Assembly (NCBI RefSeq): GCF_958979055.1
Contig: NC_084887.1
Span: 30,667,544-30,731,543 of the forward strand
Length of the DNA stretch: 64,000 bases
Direction of reading: 5' to 3'
Origin: Alnus glutinosa
Taxonomy: Eukaryota; Streptophyta; Magnoliopsida; Fagales; Betulaceae
Part shown: in pieces, positions 35,334-48,138 of the stretch
Layout of the letters: every line of letters starts with the position of its first letter
Numbering within the stretch: position 1 is the stretch's first letter
Translations under genes and position numbers: made by a program
Notes under the pieces: generated by a model
Databases searched by the model: none
The model's input: only the letters and a program-made list of their open reading frames with translations
What the model was told of the DNA's origin: nothing

Positions 35334-37669
35334 ACAAGGTACAAAATGATATATCATATAATAAAATCAAGAGTATCAAGGAAAAGAGGTAGTGAACTAA
35401 GTAACAGTGTATTGACTTTGATTCATTAATTTGAAAATACATATTAGAGTGCAATCACATTTGTTTAGTGGAATCAATTGTGATTAAATAGGGTCAAGTG
35501 AAATACTCACAGGCCTATTTAAAGCTAATTGTATTTTTCTCTTTATGTCCATCTTTTAGCTGATGTAAATTGACCAGTTACTATAAGCATCGTTTATATA
35601 TTTATTTATGTTAGATTGTTTTATTTAATAAAACATGGACTAGAGAAATATGATTCGTAAGTGGCTCATTACTTTGAGATAATTATGATTAGTAATTAAT
35701 TTCTATGGGCTTAAGCAGTAAAGAGCTATGTACTCTTGGAATTAATTCTAAAGGCTTAAGTAGAGTTAAATGGGCATTGAGCTTTAAGGATAAAACCCAA
35801 GTCCATGCTGAAAAAATATATAGTAATGGGATAGGGTTAAAAACCTCTCCCTAGATGCATGCATGGGGAGATATTATCTCCCCATTGGTTGTGCACTATT
35901 GTAGCTATGCACTCCTCCTATGACTCCTATGCTATCTCAGCTACAACTTTTGAATTATCTCCTGACTCTATCATATGAGTAAATCCAAGTTTATAAATAG
36001 AGGGTTATAGTTGTTAGTCTACACTTACGATCATATTTAACCATCAAAGAGAAGATCTGAAAGTTGATTCAAGAACACGACTGGCCCATATATATAGCCA
36101 AGGCATAGCAGTTTATTATTAAACACATTCAAGTACATACTCTAAACATGTTTGTTTATATTATCTAGCATTGTTCATCTTAAAAAAAAAAAAATTTGGG
36201 ATCGGTATTCCACTGCGTCTAATTTGATTAACACATGATCTTCAACATTGTTCATATTCAATTTCACTAGCATCATAAGTATTTTGTTCGTTTTCAATAA
36301 TCATATTATGCATTATTATGCACGTTTTATAATGAAAAGTGGGTGGGAGAGAGAGTGAGATACATAAATATCATATTATTTTAAATATAATTTTTCTCAA
36401 TATCATTTTACGCTGAAACAAATGGAGTTTAGTTTGTAACTTTGTTGTAAGCCAGCTTGGAGAAAATTTTAGAATAATTTGCTGCCTTTAAGAATCACAA
36501 AAATATAAAAATAAATAAATGAATAAATAGTGATTCTATCCTTGGTGTCAAAAGACTCAAAACAAATATTTATCAATACTAGATGGGTTATCAAAGCAAT
36601 TATCAATGTTAATGGTGAAAAGCTCGCTCCAACACAAATTGCCACTTGAGTCATCTAAACATTAAGAAAAATGGTTTTTGCACACACACACACCCATTGT
36701 GAGAGTATGTGTATAAAGTGCGTATGCAAATAACAAAACTCAAACAATAATTTATAACACTCTTTAGTAAATTGCAACGAGGGAAAAAGTGACCTCGATC
36801 TGTTTTGTTTTTTTTCAAGTTCACTTCCCAAATACGTTTATTCAAAAGCCCTCTCTCCTAGCTAGCTAGTGGGCAATACAAGGACAGTTTTGACTTCTTC
36901 ATCTAGTTGGCCGCAAATCAACCACGTTTCCCATAAGGCAAATTGTGTGGCACAAACGTACGTTAGCTAGGGCTATCATTAAACAAATCATAGATAAGTT
37001 TTGAATAAAAGAAATTCATATGCATCAATGATATTGTTTTTCTAGAGCGAAATGATCTAGCTCCTTTGATTAATGAATGAGATATAAATATTTATTCAAT
37101 AAAAAAAGTCCTATATCTCCTAAATTGGAGATATATAGAAGATCAGATTTTCAAATAAAACTTGAAGTAGGTTTTGGTTCCTATCAAGCTGATCAATGTG
37201 ACACGGCCAACATATGTCCCAAAATAAGACATATATGGTCGCATGAGAATTGGACATGGCCAGATCGATACTCATGAGAGATATCCCAAAACAAGACATG
37301 ATTCCATAATTAGAACTGGACAGGAACGGGCCAGATCCCTTCAATAAGGACCAACGACATGCGTATTGAGGGATCGCTCTCATGCTGGTCAATTAATTAA
37401 GGTGAAAGAGTAGAAGGAAAGAGGACAAAACCTGCACTCACTCCAAATATATGCAATTATGTAGCATAAAATTAGGAGGAAGTAAATTATTCTTTAAAAA
37501 AAAAAAAAAAAGGTTAAATACCCGATATGTGCCTGTTAATTAATTGATCAATGTATGGCAGTAATTAATTCCAGAAATTTCAACTTTAATTAGGTCATTT
37601 TATTACAACAGCAGTTTCAAAATCATGCATTTTTAATGCTGACGATTGTCAATATTTAATTTAGGCTTA

Positions 37670-37704
<35 letters not shown>

Positions 37705-37987
37705 AGAAGAAGGAGGAGGAGGAGGAGGAGGAGGATAGTCTCTCTCTCCATGCTGACCAATAAAAAGGCTTCATCAATGTCATCTCTGAGAAGCCAAGTA
37801 TAAGGAGAAGCCCGTGATTTTGACGATTCTATGTTCCTACAACTACAAGCTGTGGCTTTAATAATTGAGTATTGTTTCTTGCATAATTTTTACACAATTT
37901 TAACAAATTTTTTTCAAGATCAATCATTGAATATTTAGGGCCCACATGTAAGAAAACAAATCTAATGATTGATCATAAAAAAATTAG
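34785..37987. other. Gene-free region
   Basis: No credible gene. Contains the A-tract at 35286-35331, a (CA)n patch near 36680, and at 37673-37735 an A-run followed by AAGAAGAAGGAGGAGGAGG. The nature of 34790-36170 is unclear; it may be retrotransposon-derived, but no terminal structure could be set. Confidence 0.5.
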
Positions 37988-38089
37988 GAGAAATGATTAA
38001 AACACTCACACTACACAACACCAAGGCACAATAGAGTGGGGCCCATTGTGCCTTGGTGTTGTGTAGTGTGAGTGTAAGGATCACTTCCC
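37988..38089. mobile_element. Foldback MITE, 102 bp, 9-bp target duplication
   Basis: The arms AACACTCACACTACACAACACCAAGGCACAAT-type (from 38000) and their inverse complement (to about 38076) pair almost perfectly around a GC-rich loop of about 14 bp. An exact 9-bp duplication AAAAATTAG flanks it (37979-37987 and 38090-38098). The ends GAGAAATGAT and GGATCACTTCCC resemble those of the element at 63153-63334. The 9-bp duplication points to Mutator-type transposition. Confidence 0.85.
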
Positions 38090-38499
38090 AAAAATTAGTT
38101 AGAGTTGTGCAAGAATTGTGTAAAAGTTGTGCAAGAATCATTACTCTAGATTTAATGGCCCGGGCGAAACACCGGAACTACCCCTATTCTTGAAGGGCTT
38201 AAAATATACTTCAAAATTTTAAAAAAAAAGTACCCTCAAAAGTTATTTTAAAATTTTATCCCCTGATATTTTTTTTTTTTTTTTCATCCCCTACATCTAA
38301 AATCCGAGTTCCCTCCGTTTAATGGTAATGATGTTAAAAATAATAATAATAATAATAAAAAGGGTGCCCTCCAAACTACTATTATCTTTCACTTAGCCCC
38401 TTCCATTAAGGCTTTTCATTAAATTAAACCAGAAATGACAAAAATGATAATAATAGCCCTTGTTTTAGTTTTTTTTTTTTTAAAAAAAAAAATCTACTA

Positions 38500-38945
38500 G
38501 AAACCCACGATCAAAGACCTCACTATGGGTCTCCTTGGGAGGAGCCCTCATTATGGGTCTCCTCTAAAGATTTTATTTATAATGGTTCTTAGGCGGGTTA
38601 TGCATTGCCCAAGGAGCAAGAGATAAATGAGTTCTTAAGCATTATGGGCCCTCTTCCAGTTAGCAATTGCCTAGATGGGATATCTTTGAGGGTTCCGCCT
38701 AAGAACCATTCTCTCACATTCAGCTCCATATAGTTCCATTTCTGTCTTTCCTAATTTCTTTGGTATTATGTAGAAAAAAATGGCTTGTCCCACATCGGCC
38801 ATGAAGCGGGATATGAATGAGTTTTTAAGCACCATGGGGTCCTATTCCAATCAGCAATTGTACGAATGAGGTACCTTTGTGGGTCATTCCAAAGAACCAT
38901 TCTCTCTTATTCTATTCAGCTCCATAGTGTCATTTCTCCCATGGA
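38500..38945 (+). repeat. Two diverged copies of a ~150-bp unit with snRNA-type promoter motif
   Basis: AAGCATTATGGGCCCTC...AGAACCATTCTCTC (about 38636-38740) recurs as AAGCACCATGGGGTCC...AGAACCATTCTCTC (about 38828-38930). Before the second copy GTCCCACATCG (38787-38797) is followed after 24 bp by TTTTTAAGCA. This is the spacing of plant Pol III snRNA promoters (USE plus TATA). No known snRNA sequence follows, so this is a motif observation only. Confidence 0.4.
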
Positions 38946-39098
38946 ACAAAGTGTACAAGAAAGCGCCCGTAAAGGTTCTTCTAGTGATTCTTATATTGGA
39001 GTTGTTGTACGGAGTGTTAAAATTGTTTGGTTAATGTTTCAATCTTACAGGAGGGTTCATATATGAAGTTTGATGCTTTGGAATAGTGAAAAGTTAAT

Positions 39099-41243
39099 TA
39101 TTACAAGTACTGCATCTTGTCTAAGATGATAGAGGACATATTAACAATTCCTATCACTATGGTTGTAACGCTCCTTGAATTAAATAATTAAATTTACTTT
39201 AACTTAGAGTATTGCTCATAGCGCCTTAAAACTAATTAACTGGTAATTAGCTGAATTCACTACACAATACTAATTATTAGAGTTTACTATAAAGGAAATA
39301 AATGATCGGAGACAGCTAACATATATCCTTAAACAACATCATGTATCATTAATATAGACTCAGAAAACTAGAAGTATCCTACTCATGTTTGAAGGGGAAA
39401 TTGCTAAAAGGAGGCCAACTAGCAATCCTGTTACAAGCGATGGTGTATGTATTTCCACTTATTCGAGGGAAAAAAAACCCTATAGTTTAAGGAAAAAGAT
39501 GGACATATAAACTAAGCAATATCCAACAGAAGCCTAGGCTCAAAAGGAGAGAGAAGAGGCATCTAACTCATAAGCTACTAGCACGAAAGCCTTGCCAACT
39601 ACGTCTACCTTGCTTACTAGCTAGCCTAACAAGAGAAGTACTGGCCAATGGAAGTACTTAGCTTCCAAACAGACATTACTATAACGTTAACAACGATTAA
39701 CATCTATCTAAGCAAACTTAACAATACGAACCATTCGCTCAACATCTTCTTCCCAACGAATTTCTCACTCTACAGCCTAGCAACCTGCTAATCTGCAAAA
39801 TACCGAGGTGTTTCACAGTGGAAAAAAGAAGTAACTGTGTAAGTCCACGACTTAATAAGTAAATTATCATAAAACTGGTTTATACAATAAAACTTAAATA
39901 ATAGTTTGTAACCTACTTAGATCATGGATAGGTTTTCTTTCACAAAAATCATTAGTGTTGTCCCTGCTACTATGCCCAAAAAAAAAAATGTGTCCTATTT
40001 TAAGACAAAATAAGAATAATTTCGATAACACTTCACTTGTATCTTAATGCAAGAAATCATGCATTTTACATATATATATAAGTATTAGTAGTCATAGCTT
40101 TCCTTTGTATGGTATATTCGAGCCATTAATTCCTTTTCGTTCGGGTTTGCACTATCCTTTGGGACATGTAGTATAACACCAATGTCTCGGATATTGTCGC
40201 ATACCATTATGTACTAGCAGTCCGATCAAGTTCGACCTCGAGTGGCCCACTTTACTAGCAAAGCCGCAATGGTGACCCATTCGTACATGGTGCACCCGTC
40301 ACAAATAACCAGTGGATCCCAAACTAAATATAAAATAAATTTATTTGACCATATGATCTAACCCATACACAATGTGTCTGCCATCCGTACATGACAATCC
40401 ACGCAATTTGTTCAATTAGTATAAATCGTATAATTAGCAAATATTCATTTGAAGCATTTATAAACATGTTATAAAAATCAATAAGCTAAGGACATATTCT
40501 TTTGAAAAGTAATGCATGCTCAGTTCATTACCATATTGCATGTTGAGAAAAGACGGTTCTATAAGCATGTACTTACCTCAGGCGATCCTCCTCACTTTCG
40601 GACGTCTTAATCACCAATTCACTACAACGCATACTCTAATATTAGACACCACATGTGAGGAATACTAATCTACACACATAAAAATCCAAATCATGCGGTC
40701 GAAACTCTAACCTGTCATTAAAACATTAATTATCCATTCCCTGGCATCATCAATCATTCCTTCCTCATGGGTCAAACGTTCGTTTCCCTGATTCAGGAAC
40801 TAAAAACCCCAAAATTAAGCTTAAGTCCTATTTTAATGCAATAATCTTAGCTCCTACACATCATAGAGGTCCTAAATATTAAAACACATCATTCATGCAT
40901 AGATCGATCAGGTTTACAATCATATGTCGTTTAAAACTCTTAAAGGTTATATTACGCGTTTATATTGTGAAAACATTAAGCATTAGTGATGAAAACATTA
41001 CATGATAGGCACTTAACTATTATTAAATCGTAAATACAAAGTCCAATGTGAAATCCTCATATTTTCATGCAAGATTTGTTTTCCATAAAATCAACACATT
41101 TAATAAGTCGCATATTTCTCTTAAAACATGTTTTTAAGCATGATTTAAAGCAGTAAAATATGCATAAAACTAAGAGGCTAAAGACTGATTACCCTTAGGT
41201 AGGAGTCCTCAAAGCTTTGGAGAGACAATCCCTCAAGAGTAGC

Positions 41244-41279
<36 letters not shown>

Positions 41280-41588
41280 GGTATAGGGTTCTGAAATGTG
41301 GGCAAAATGAGTTTGAGACTACACCATTGCTTTAAAATAAGGCAACCCTCGCAACTAGGGTTTGCAAATTTTTTATTTTTTTTAAAAAAAGCTGTATGGA
41401 CAGATAAATCGTTCGTTGGAAACTTCGATTGTTCAAGAACGATCATTCGAATCCAACTTTGAATGTTCCAAGAAATGATTGTTCGAATCTAACTTCTATC
41501 GTTCGAACGTCGCAGGAGGAATAGTCATTCATCCCAAGCATTTATTAATATTGACTGAAAAGCCCTCATCAATTCCACGTTTTTCCTT
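39099..41588. other. Gene-free, probably retrotransposon-derived
   Basis: TGTAACGCTCC near 39164 looks like an LTR start. On the minus strand near 40560-40600, GAGGATCGCCTGAG followed by GTAAGT resembles non-coding parts of large plant LTR derivatives (LARD-like). No polymerase coding or matching right LTR was found. A (CT)n tract lies at about 41247-41278. Confidence 0.35.
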
Positions 41589-41822
41589 TTATCTCGTTAC
41601 CCATGGCTGACCAAGCATGCCCAAGACGTTGCTAATCTTAGCCGAGACACACTGGAGCTTCTTGTGCCACATATTCACTTCCTCGTTGTCGATCATGCGG
41701 TTTGCCAACAAGTCTCGGAGCTGATCCTCGAGCTCATGGTCATTGAACCAAACTACGGCCCTCAGCTCGAAATCGTGAGCGCCGTCGAAGCACGAGCTCC
41801 AAAGATTGATTGTTGCTTCCAC
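41589..41822 (-). CDS. Unidentified small ORF
   Basis: A 77-codon ORF (begins MEATINLWSSCFDGAHDFELRAVVWF, contains ELEDQLRDLLANRM) in a locally GC-rich patch inside AT-rich spacer. I recognise no family, and no promoter or upstream exon could be placed. It may be a captured gene fragment, since Mutator-like words (GGGTTAGGGTGGC) follow at 41935. Weakly supported. Confidence 0.2.
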   Translation of the reverse strand: MEATINLWSSCFDGAHDFELRAVVWFNDHELEDQLRDLLANRMIDNEEVNMWHKKLQCVSAKISNVLGMLGQPWVTR

Positions 41823-41839
41823 AACGTCAATCCGCTAGA

Positions 41840-44480
41840 AAAGAACAAGGCTTTGGCGACGAGACCAGAATTGAATACTCTAGTACTCTCCAGCAATAGC
41901 ACACATTGGACGATGACAAAACCACCGCATATGGGGTTAGGGTGGCGCGCGGCCACCCCTCCCAAACCCCTTTTTTTAAAATAATAATAATAATAATGAT
42001 AATAATATATTAATATGTTTATTGAGAGTGACCCATGTCACATTTTTATTGGGCCTCACGACGTTGACGTGGCAACTGATGTGGTTTTTTTAAAGTAAAA
42101 ATATATCAATAATAAATTATAACTTGCAATAGTACGAATCCTTGTACGATAGAGTCTATGTGAAGGTGTCAAACCTCAAGAACTGTGGGTTGTTAAGTTA
42201 TTGAAATTAACTCTAATCTAATTCAGAAAAAACATTTGATTTTTCTTTTGTAATTGAAACTAAATAAAAACATAGAAGTAAAAGTAAGATAGTATGGAGA
42301 AGATATAGGGAATTGATTTCACCACTAACCTCATAATAATAATAAATTGCATTTAACATGTGGATTTCACTTACATGAATAATATGACTCGTGTGTGTTT
42401 GTCAAGTACCTAACAATATCGTCAATAAATTTCTTTTATTAAGAAATAAGAATAGCCCATACCTAACCACCAAAATGTGGTACTATTCGTCTTCCCTAGG
42501 TATGAACTATCAAATTTCTAAATTAGCATACATGTAATCAATGGATAAGCATAACTCATCTTTCGGCAATATATGAATTGTTTTACCTAAATTAAACTAA
42601 CTATGGTGTAGAGCAATTCATTATTTCTAAGCATGGCCTATCAAATCCTATTGATTTTGTGTCCATTAATATCGTTGTAAAACCATCGTTTACATAATCA
42701 CAGAAAATATGAACATTAAGTTCCATCAAGATAAACAATTTTCTAAGACAAGATAAAAGGTTTATCAAAATTATATTAAAATATAATCTCAAAATTAAAC
42801 AACCATCATTCATATTCATAGAATTTCCGAAAAAAAAAACACAATTACACCATAATTACTTGGAAATGGCTACATCAATACTCTACAGATAAATTAGCCA
42901 CTCACGGAGTTGCTGAAAATTGTTTTTGTCAGAGAGAAATCCATCCCAAGAAGCTGTTGGAATTTTGAAGCACATTTCCCCCTAAAACTAACCACTAATC
43001 CTATTGATTTCTATTCTCTATTGTAGCATGCCCTTAAAGGATGAATTAGAGATCTATTTATAGGGATTAGGAGAACCCTAGAAGCCATAGAAATCCTAGG
43101 AAAATTGAAAGTCAATCTCCTAGTCCAAGTAGGAGACTGAAAACCCAATTCAAGAAGGAAAATGATTAGAATCTTTCAAATTTGCCAAGATTTTTGATCC
43201 TATATTGCGGGATGATATTGGCATAGTAAACGTCCGAATTGGGGAAGACCTATTTCAGGGATATTTGTTGTCTCTTGTATTAGCTATCTAACGCTGCTAA
43301 TTTTACTGCAATCCGATACTTGAACCAAAAGTTATGGTTAAAATACAGAGACGTGCTCATTCTTAAATATTTAAAAAAATAACAGATTTTACCGATTTCT
43401 CTTTTCTATGGCAAATAACTCCAAAATTGAATTGGAGTTAGGATCTTGATAGATTTTGAGTGCTTTTCTTTCAAAACCTGCAAAATGCAAGAAAACATAA
43501 AAATAACACAAAATATAAAACTATAACAAAACCAAGAGATTAGCATATGTGAATTAAAGAGCTTGAATGTGTAACATTTAGCACTTATCAGCAACCCAAC
43601 GGTTTCTATCAAGTTATTGGACAGAAATTGACTTCAATGAGTAATTGGTCAATTTCGCCTACCAAAGGAACCTCTAAATTAATTTTTTTATCATATGAAA
43701 TGATTTGTAAATTAAGCCAATCACAAGGATTAATTTTATATTTTTCCCTTATTGTTTCGCGTAAAGTCTTGGAATTTGATTGCGAAAACACCGAATTTTT
43801 TTTAAATTTGGTTGAAATTGTAATTATATAGTTTATTTTTCAAACTTCTTGTAGTCGGTAGAATATTACTAAAATAAAGTTGGACATTTTTTCTCATTTT
43901 CATTTTAATTTTATAAAATTTTGTGTTTTTAACTCGGATTTTTTTTTTTAATCTTTAAGCCGAGCCAGTCAAGAACTCAACAAGGGCACCCTAACCGAGT
44001 TCAAGCTCAAGCTCGACCTCGGCTAGGGGTTCTTGAGCCAAGTTTAAACACATTAAAAGCACGACCTGAGTCCGAGCCAAATTTAAACATGTGTTCAAAT
44101 TTCCCAACCGAATCCGAAAATCTAATACTCAGATCGCCTGAGCTCTCAATTACGGCCCTAATTGAGAGTCATGCTTCGCCATTTATTAGAGGTTAATTAT
44201 AGATTCACATTCTCACTGATCCAACCAAGAAAAAAAAGGAAAAAAAAAAAAAAAAAAAACTCTCTAAGAAATTACATGGACAGGGCATTCCACTTTCACC
44301 CCAGTTAAAAATCAAATTATTAAATTAAAAGGAAAAAAAATAAAAATAAAAATAAAAAAGGGCTAGGGAAAGAGGAATTACACACTTGGATTGGTTTTTA
44401 ACCTTTACCTCACCCACTCATCTCAGACAAGTACGCCCACTCGCTCCTTCGGTTGCGTAAACTCATTGAACCGAGTTGAC
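41840..44480. other. Gene-free region before DELLA 3' end
   Basis: About 41935-42100 resembles the right half of the Mutator-type MITEs (GGGTGGCGCGCGGCCACCC, then GACGTGGCA). About 42120-43600 has the look of non-coding LTR-element sequence, with no domain readable. About 43950-44160 has GAGCTC and CCGAGCC words like the hAT family. Two overlapping antisense ORFs at 43609-43831 are not convincing. The end holds the DELLA 3' untranslated region. Confidence 0.4.
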
Positions 44481-46262
44481 TCAATGAGAATCTATAGCGG
44501 GTTGCCAAGCCGAGGTGGCGATAAGCCGCCGAGTGTGCCACCCAAGCATGAGAGACCCGTTGTTCTCCTCCACCCTGTACCCATCACCGCCCGCAAACAA
44601 GGCCAACAACATGCTGGCCTGTTTGAACGCGTTGGACCCCAGGTGGACCGGCTCGAACCCTGCCGAACCCATCCGTGCCCGCCACTGGGTCAGCGTCTCA
44701 TGCCGCTCGACTCGGTCGGCCCCTTCGTAGGCCACAACGTTACAAATCTGCCTTCCCAAATACATCTCGGACATGACCTGGTCATTAGTGGGCGGCACCA
44801 ACCCGGACCCCTCCAGCGAGTCGAACAGGCTGGAGTAATAATGCAAGGCCTCCGTGAACCGGTCCAGGAAAAGCGACCCGTTGTGGTTGGCTTCCTGCTC
44901 GACTAAGGTGACAATCTTGGGCTTCATGGCCTTGATCGAGGACAACACCTTGTCGATCGCGCCGGGCCGAGCTAACAGGCGATGGAGCTCGAACACGGAG
45001 TTCACCGCCACGGCCTCGGTTTCGGCGGGGCGGATATCGAGCATGGACGGCTCGATGTCCTCCAAGCTTTTGGCGACGAAGCCCCGGAAATGGAATTCGA
45101 CGCCAATGGTGCCGGCCAATTGCGCCAATTTCCAACCCACTTGCTGCAAAGCGTCAGTGTTGTCCGGCTGGGGCGGGCCGATTCCGGTCAACCGGAAGGC
45201 CGGTGGCCCGCCCGGCCTCAATGCAAGCGCTTGTATGAGTGCCGGCCATTGCATCCCTTCCTTTAACCCGAAATCAATGACGTGAACCCTGCTGGCGGTC
45301 GCGAACTTTTCTAGTATCGCTTGGTTGGCAGTGAAATGCGCGAACTTGAGGTAAGGGCAGGTCTCGTAGAAGTACCTCTGCAGGATATCGGAGTAGCAAG
45401 AGCTGAGAGAATCTTGTGGGTAACTTCTATAAATCCGGCGAGCTAAAGCGTCGGCGAAATACGCGGCGACCTTTCCCATGGCGCCCGCCTGCGACGCCAC
45501 CAACACTTCGATGTGTTTGAAGAGAGCATCCGCGAGCTCCAGGTTGTCTTCTTGGACTGCTTCCGCACAAGCCATGAGGGTGTGGACGAGTCGGACACCG
45601 GTCTCCTGCGAGTCAACCAGAACCACTGGCCGAGTCGGTTCGGCCACAGTGCCAATTGTTTGCGAAGAAGATGGCAGTAGTGTCGGCGGTGGCGCAGAAT
45701 TACTAGACCCACTTGAAGTTTTCATTCGCTTTCGGTTACTGTCCTCCTCTTGAATTTGTGGGTACGCAGCAGAGCCAGGAATAGCTCTGAGATCGTACTC
45801 GGAGTCGTCGTTGAAGACCCGGGAGGACTGGGTGGCCTCAATCTGTTGCTGGTGAGAATTGGAAAAGCCGACGGTGCTGACGGAGGAGGATTCAGCAGGA
45901 GGCAGAAGAGGATCAAGAATATCAAGATTGGCGGCTGGGTTATTGAGCTCGGTGAGCATGCTCTGGACCCACCCAGAAAGATCGGACGGATTGAAATGGA
46001 CGGTATCGCAGGGGAGATGCGGCGCTGTGCCCATGACCATCTCCAGCTGCTCCAGCTTCTCCGCCACGTCAGCCATCTCCGAGGACTTGACCTTGTACCC
46101 CAACACCTCCAGTAGCTCATCCATGCCTCCTCCTCCAGCGTTCTGCTCTTCCTCCCACATCTTAGCCTTGCCAATAGACGACGCTGATGAGCATTCTTGG
46201 CCCTTTCCTATACCACCGTAGCCAGCTCCACCGGAGCTTTCCTGGTGGCTCCTCTTGTTCAT
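44481..46262 (-). CDS. GAI: DELLA protein (GAI/RGA-type GRAS repressor)
   Basis: Nuclear repressor of gibberellin responses; GA-bound GID1 binds its N-terminus and SCF-SLY1 then triggers degradation. The single exon encodes 593 residues, normal for the family. Residues 48-56 are the namesake motif, here [18 protein letters not shown] is at 66-74 and [16 protein letters not shown] at 87-102. A Ser-rich linker and basic NRKRMK (176-181) follow. The GRAS domain spans about 215-590: leucine heptad I from [20 protein letters not shown] at 326-330, [19 protein letters not shown], and a C-terminal SAW. The start MNKRSHQES was chosen because upstream in-frame codons are hydrophobic and unlike DELLA. 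No frameshift is seen. The specific orthologue (GAI, RGA or RGL) cannot be fixed by eye. Confidence 0.96.
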   Translation of the reverse strand: MNKRSHQESSGGAGYGGIGKGQECSSASSIGKAKMWEEEQNAGGGGMDELLEVLGYKVKSSEMADVAEKLEQLEMVMGTAPHLPCDTVHFNPSDLSGWVQSMLTELNNPAANLDILDPLLPPAESSSVSTVGFSNSHQQQIEATQSSRVFNDDSEYDLRAIPGSAAYPQIQEEDSNRKRMKTSSGSSNSAPPPTLLPSSSQTIGTVAEPTRPVVLVDSQETGVRLVHTLMACAEAVQEDNLELADALFKHIEVLVASQAGAMGKVAAYFADALARRIYRSYPQDSLSSCYSDILQRYFYETCPYLKFAHFTANQAILEKFATASRVHVIDFGLKEGMQWPALIQALALRPGGPPAFRLTGIGPPQPDNTDALQQVGWKLAQLAGTIGVEFHFRGFVAKSLEDIEPSMLDIRPAETEAVAVNSVFELHRLLARPGAIDKVLSSIKAMKPKIVTLVEQEANHNGSLFLDRFTEALHYYSSLFDSLEGSGLVPPTNDQVMSEMYLGRQICNVVAYEGADRVERHETLTQWRARMGSAGFEPVHLGSNAFKQASMLLALFAGGDGYRVEENNGSLMLGWHTRRLIATSAWQPAIDSH

Positions 46263-48107
46263 CTTTCTCTGACGATTCTCAAAAAAAAAAAACGAAACAA
46301 AACAAAACAAAAATGCCCAAAGCAAAGCAAAGCGAGTTAGAATTTGCACATGGGTGACCAATTGGGTTCTTGTTTTAGACTGGTTCGTTGGAATTCTTTT
46401 CCTCTTTTTTTCTCTCTTTTATCTAAGAAGGGGTTGAGATGGGTGGGAGGTCCAATGAAGGAACAGGAGGAGCTAGGGCTGGAAGAGATAAGGAACAAGC
46501 AGAGGCCATAATAATGGGATTTTCTTTTTCGGTTTTAGAAATTATAACGATTTTTTTAAAAAAAAAAAAAAAAAAAATTTGTTTTTTTGTTTTTGTTTGG
46601 TTGTTGCGGTGGCTGATTGGGTGGGCATAAAAAAATTGGGTTCCGGCAAGTGCTTAAAGGCATCGAAGAGCCGTGGCAGCACCGCAAATTGAATTGCTAA
46701 AAAAGATGCTGGTGATAGGGTACAGCTCGGTTGCAAACAGACGACCACACACTAGGAAATCAGGTGGCCGTACGCTTCATCTACTGAGGGTTCTGGGGAC
46801 CGAGGATGAGATGCGGGGCCCAGCTGTGAAATGGGGATTTGTATACGCCTGCATCATCTTCATAACCCTCGCTGCTTTCCCTGGCGCGTACTTTACACGC
46901 TGCTTTAAGGGATTTTGGTTTTCTTTTTCCATTTTTACCATTTTTCTTCTTTCTTTTTGCTCCGGAAAATAATGGTGGATTTGGGATTCTTATAATGGTG
47001 AATTGAATTCATTTATTCGAAAGTGCACCCACCCTCACATTTACCTCTCAATATTTTAACATGCATTATCTGCCACTGCCATTATTTTTGTATCATTTGT
47101 TAATCTCCTTCAATATATTAATTATTTTTTACTTGATGGCATTATAATTGGATGGTTGGATATGGTAGGGAGTCAAATTGAAATTGGCCAATAAGGAAAA
47201 ATCTATGCTGTTGAACAAGCTAGAGGATTTAATCAAGCCATACCATCATGAAGGTTGGTGGGGGATATGCCTGAGAACGGGAAATGCTTAACAGATACTT
47301 ATCCCATTAACTCCTTCCCTAAATTAATGCGTTTAATTAAAATATTCTCAATGGTTTATGAATCATTTTGTATTGACTTATGTATTCTAGACCATTACTT
47401 TCTAAAAATGTTGAGGGAGCTCAAGAAAATTAAGATATTCATATCAATATATTTAGGTTCAATAAATTCAAATTTTTTATACTGATATAAAAAATTGTAT
47501 AAAAGAATGCAATTAAGCCTTTATTTAAGTGCTATTTTATAATCTAAATTTCAGATTATATGTAAATTTAGAATTTGGGCAGGTAAATTAATTAAAAAAA
47601 TATTGAAATTAAATTTCCACTACCAAAATGGTCGTATATAGACAAAGGGGAAAGAAAAGAAAAACTCTGAAACACAATCATTCTACAACAAATAATAATA
47701 ATAATAATAATAATAATCATTCTTCTCATGAGTTCCCAGGCGTCACGTGTGGCACAACCGCCTTGCGCCGAGTGAGGGAGTTTTGGTTCGTACATGACCC
47801 ACATGAGGGGAGAGATCAGAGGTCAACTTTTGATTTCAACGCACCATCATGGCAAGTAAGAACCTGTCACCAGTAAAGGAGAGGTTAGTGTCCCTCACAA
47901 AGCCACGTGGTGCCCCACTGTCGCCCACTGTGGCGCACGCGCTGCAGGTGCAATCTATGATAGGTAAACCAACGCGTAGTAGCATATAATTGAATTTGTT
48001 GTGGGACCTCACAAGTCACAAGGAGAGAGAATGGGGGAGATCAAGAGGGGGATTCAGACGTCAACATTGGATTTAGGACCATCACACCCAATGGGACCCA
48101 TAGCGTA

Positions 48108-48138
<31 letters not shown>

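Noticed and set aside
41247..41278. (CT)n tract as a regulatory GAGA element
   Set aside because: No gene with a start nearby in a suitable orientation; treated as a microsatellite.
43609..43831. Overlapping ORFs on both strands before DELLA
   Set aside because: About 60 codons each, AT-rich, with stops on all sides; the minus translation looked protein-like but no family could be named.
44391..45753. Several plus-strand ORFs and other-frame minus ORFs within DELLA
   Set aside because: They are antisense or frame-shifted shadows of the GC-rich DELLA exon; their translations have no family resemblance.
46263..46361. N-terminal extension of DELLA to an upstream start
   Set aside because: The extra residues are hydrophobic and Phe-rich from an A/T-rich leader, and known DELLA proteins start close to MKR-x-H; the start at 46262 was preferred.
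46673..46972. 99-codon ORF upstream of DELLA on the opposite strand
   Set aside because: No domain, low-complexity end, and located in the DELLA promoter region.
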